Origin: Dysgonamonadaceae bacterium
GTDB lineage: Bacteria; Bacteroidota; Bacteroidia; Bacteroidales; Azobacteroidaceae
DNA: 6,313 nucleotides
NCBI GenBank assembly: GCA_031284225.1
Contig: JAITAH010000042.1
Span: forward strand, 1 to 6,313
Reading direction: 5' to 3'
In this document: piece by piece, positions 5,273-6,313 of the stretch
How the letters are laid out: each line of letters starts with the position of its first letter
Numbering within the stretch: position 1 is the first letter of the stretch
Made by a program: the position numbers and the translations under genes
Notes under the pieces: model-generated
The model's input: only the letters and a program-made list of their open reading frames with translations
What the model was told of the DNA's origin: nothing
The model's database searches: none

Positions 5273-6271
5273 TCAGGTATTGATTTCCAAGAATTTTAAC
5301 AGAGTTGCCTTTGCCCGTCCCGATTCCAGCGATTCGCGAGCCTTGTCTATGCAGGCCGTTATATCGAGATGAGGTTCAATTGTTTGAATGGCTACTGCCG
5401 CATTGACGATCACCACGTTTTTTTGCGATTCGGTGGCGGAATTGTCCAGTACCCGGTCGAAAATCCGGGCGGCCGCTTGCGGCGTGGCTCCGCCGAAGAG
5501 TTCCTGCGGATGAGCCCGCGGAAAGCCCAGCATTTCCGGTTGATACAGGTTTTCCCCGAAGCGGTTAATGATTTTGAAGGTATCGGTCAGCGAAATTTCG
5601 TCGTACCCGTCTAAGCTGTGGACGATGGAAAAGTCGTTGCCGCTCTCCTGGTAAATGTAATTGTAGAGCCGCGCCATCTTCAAATCGTAAACGCCCAATA
5701 CTTGGCGACGGGGCGTCAGTGGATTGACAATCGGCCCCAGAATATTGAAAAATGTTCGGACTGCCAGCGCTTTCCGTATAGGCGATACGGCTTTTAATGC
5801 CGGACTGAACAGCGGCGCATGCAGATAGGCGAAGTTGCTTTCGTCCAGCGATTTTCGAAGAATCGCCGCATCGGTGGTGAATTTGACGCCATGCTCTTCC
5901 ATGACATTGGATGCGCCGCTGACGGATGTTGCCCCGATATTTCCGTGTTTGACCACTTTATAGCCCGCTCCGGCGGTTACCAGGCAGGCCGCCGTCGAAA
6001 TATTGAAGGTATTTTTGCCGTCGCCGCCCGTTCCGACGATGTCGATGGGGTTGTAATCGCGCAGTTCGTCCACCCGGACGCGCATCTCCAGCAGCGCTTC
6101 GCGGAAGCCGAGAATTTCTTCGACGCTGACGCTTCGCATAAAATAGACGGTTACGAAGGCGGCCATCTGACTGTCGTTATAATTTCCGGCCGCCATTTGG
6201 GTCATCACCCGTTTTGCTTCCTCCCGCGAGAGGTATTGATGCTCGAATAGCCGGTTGAGTATTTCTTTCAT
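5273..6271 (-). CDS. trpD: anthranilate phosphoribosyltransferase
   Basis: TrpD transfers the phosphoribosyl group of PRPP to anthranilate, giving N-(5-phosphoribosyl)anthranilate, the TrpF substrate. It has the type III phosphoribosyltransferase fold: an N-terminal helical bundle (about 1-70) and the alpha/beta catalytic domain. VGTGGDGKNTFNIST (79-93) binds PRPP. KHGN (108-111) with IGATSVSGASN is the Bacteroidetes form of the usual KHGNR-SxSSxSGSAD segment. RTFFNILGPIVNP (172-184) lines the anthranilate channel, and Asp224-Glu225 (GYDEIS) bind magnesium. The length of 332 residues is normal. The ATG lies 6 bp after the probable trpG stop codon. It is followed by a 74-bp gap before the peroxidase gene, the largest break in the operon. 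No defect is visible. Confidence 0.97.
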   Translation of the reverse strand: MKEILNRLFEHQYLSREEAKRVMTQMAAGNYNDSQMAAFVTVYFMRSVSVEEILGFREALLEMRVRVDELRDYNPIDIVGTGGDGKNTFNISTAACLVTAGAGYKVVKHGNIGATSVSGASNVMEEHGVKFTTDAAILRKSLDESNFAYLHAPLFSPALKAVSPIRKALAVRTFFNILGPIVNPLTPRRQVLGVYDLKMARLYNYIYQESGNDFSIVHSLDGYDEISLTDTFKIINRFGENLYQPEMLGFPRAHPQELFGGATPQAAARIFDRVLDNSATESQKNVVIVNAAVAIQTIEPHLDITACIDKARESLESGRAKATLLKFLEINT

Positions 6272-6277
6272 TTTGAG

Positions 6278-6313
6278 TTAGTTTATTAAAAAATTTCTAA
6301 TTATTTCCTTGCC
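6278..6313 (-). CDS. trpG: C-terminal end of anthranilate synthase component II (partial)
   Basis: Only the last 11 codons are in the window. They read GKEIIRNFLIN and then TAA at 6278-6280, 6 bp before the trpD start. The sequence fits the end of TrpG glutamine amidotransferases, where a TPxG-K-x-I-x-x-N-F-L helix closes the protein. The position directly upstream of trpD is where trpG lies in Bacteroidetes trp operons. The call rests on this short match and on context. Confidence 0.65.
   Translation of the reverse strand, partial: GKEIIRNFLIN

Noticed and set aside
1..6313. tRNA gene as attachment site, CRISPR array, or insertion sequence
   Set aside because: No cloverleaf-like sequence, no regularly spaced long repeats, and no transposase or paired terminal inverted repeats were found on either strand.

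Overview
The window reads as chromosome from a Bacteroidales-type bacterium. Three things suggest this: the tyrosine recombinase has the N-terminal arm domain and catalytic layout typical of Bacteroidetes integrases; the Trp enzymes carry Bacteroidetes-style signatures (for example the KHGN-IGATSVSGASN segment of TrpD and SSAATTGAQ in TrpA); and promoter-like boxes follow the Bacteroidetes TAnnTTTG pattern rather than TATAAT. Every protein gene except a gyrB fragment is on the minus strand, so the window is best read from right to left.

Right part (about 2483-6313): the distal part of a tryptophan operon. In transcription order it holds the last codons of a probable trpG, then trpD, an exported thioredoxin-type glutathione peroxidase, trpC, trpF and trpA. 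These enzymes take chorismate-derived anthranilate to indole. trpE and trpB are not in the window. In the Bacteroides operons I know, trpD and trpC are neighbours; here the peroxidase gene sits between them. Its stop codon directly abuts the trpC start, and trpC/trpF and trpF/trpA overlap by ATGA, so gpx-trpC-trpF-trpA forms one tightly coupled block. The only sizeable gap in the operon (74 bp, before gpx) carries a perfect TAnnTTTGC box, so this block may have its own promoter.

Middle part (about 2032-2482): a junction. A plus-strand fragment encodes the last 26 or so codons of a GyrB-like protein, and its stop codon directly abuts the trpA stop codon. Upstream of it the GyrB similarity ends abruptly. 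The DNA becomes AT-rich and holds, on the minus strand, what looks like the broken C-terminus of a large mobile-element helicase/methylase-type protein. That remnant is split into two ORFs joined at TAATG; the second is a 59-codon ORF.

Left part (1-1960): mobile-element DNA with an intact 424-residue tyrosine recombinase, a 402-bp AT-rich intergenic stretch with a three-copy 12-bp repeat next to a promoter-like sequence, and a small unknown protein gene. The simplest overall reading is that an integrative element entered the chromosome at the 3' end of gyrB, next to a convergent trp operon, leaving the displaced gyrB 3' end beside trpA. This predicts a full gyrB at the other end of the element, outside the window.
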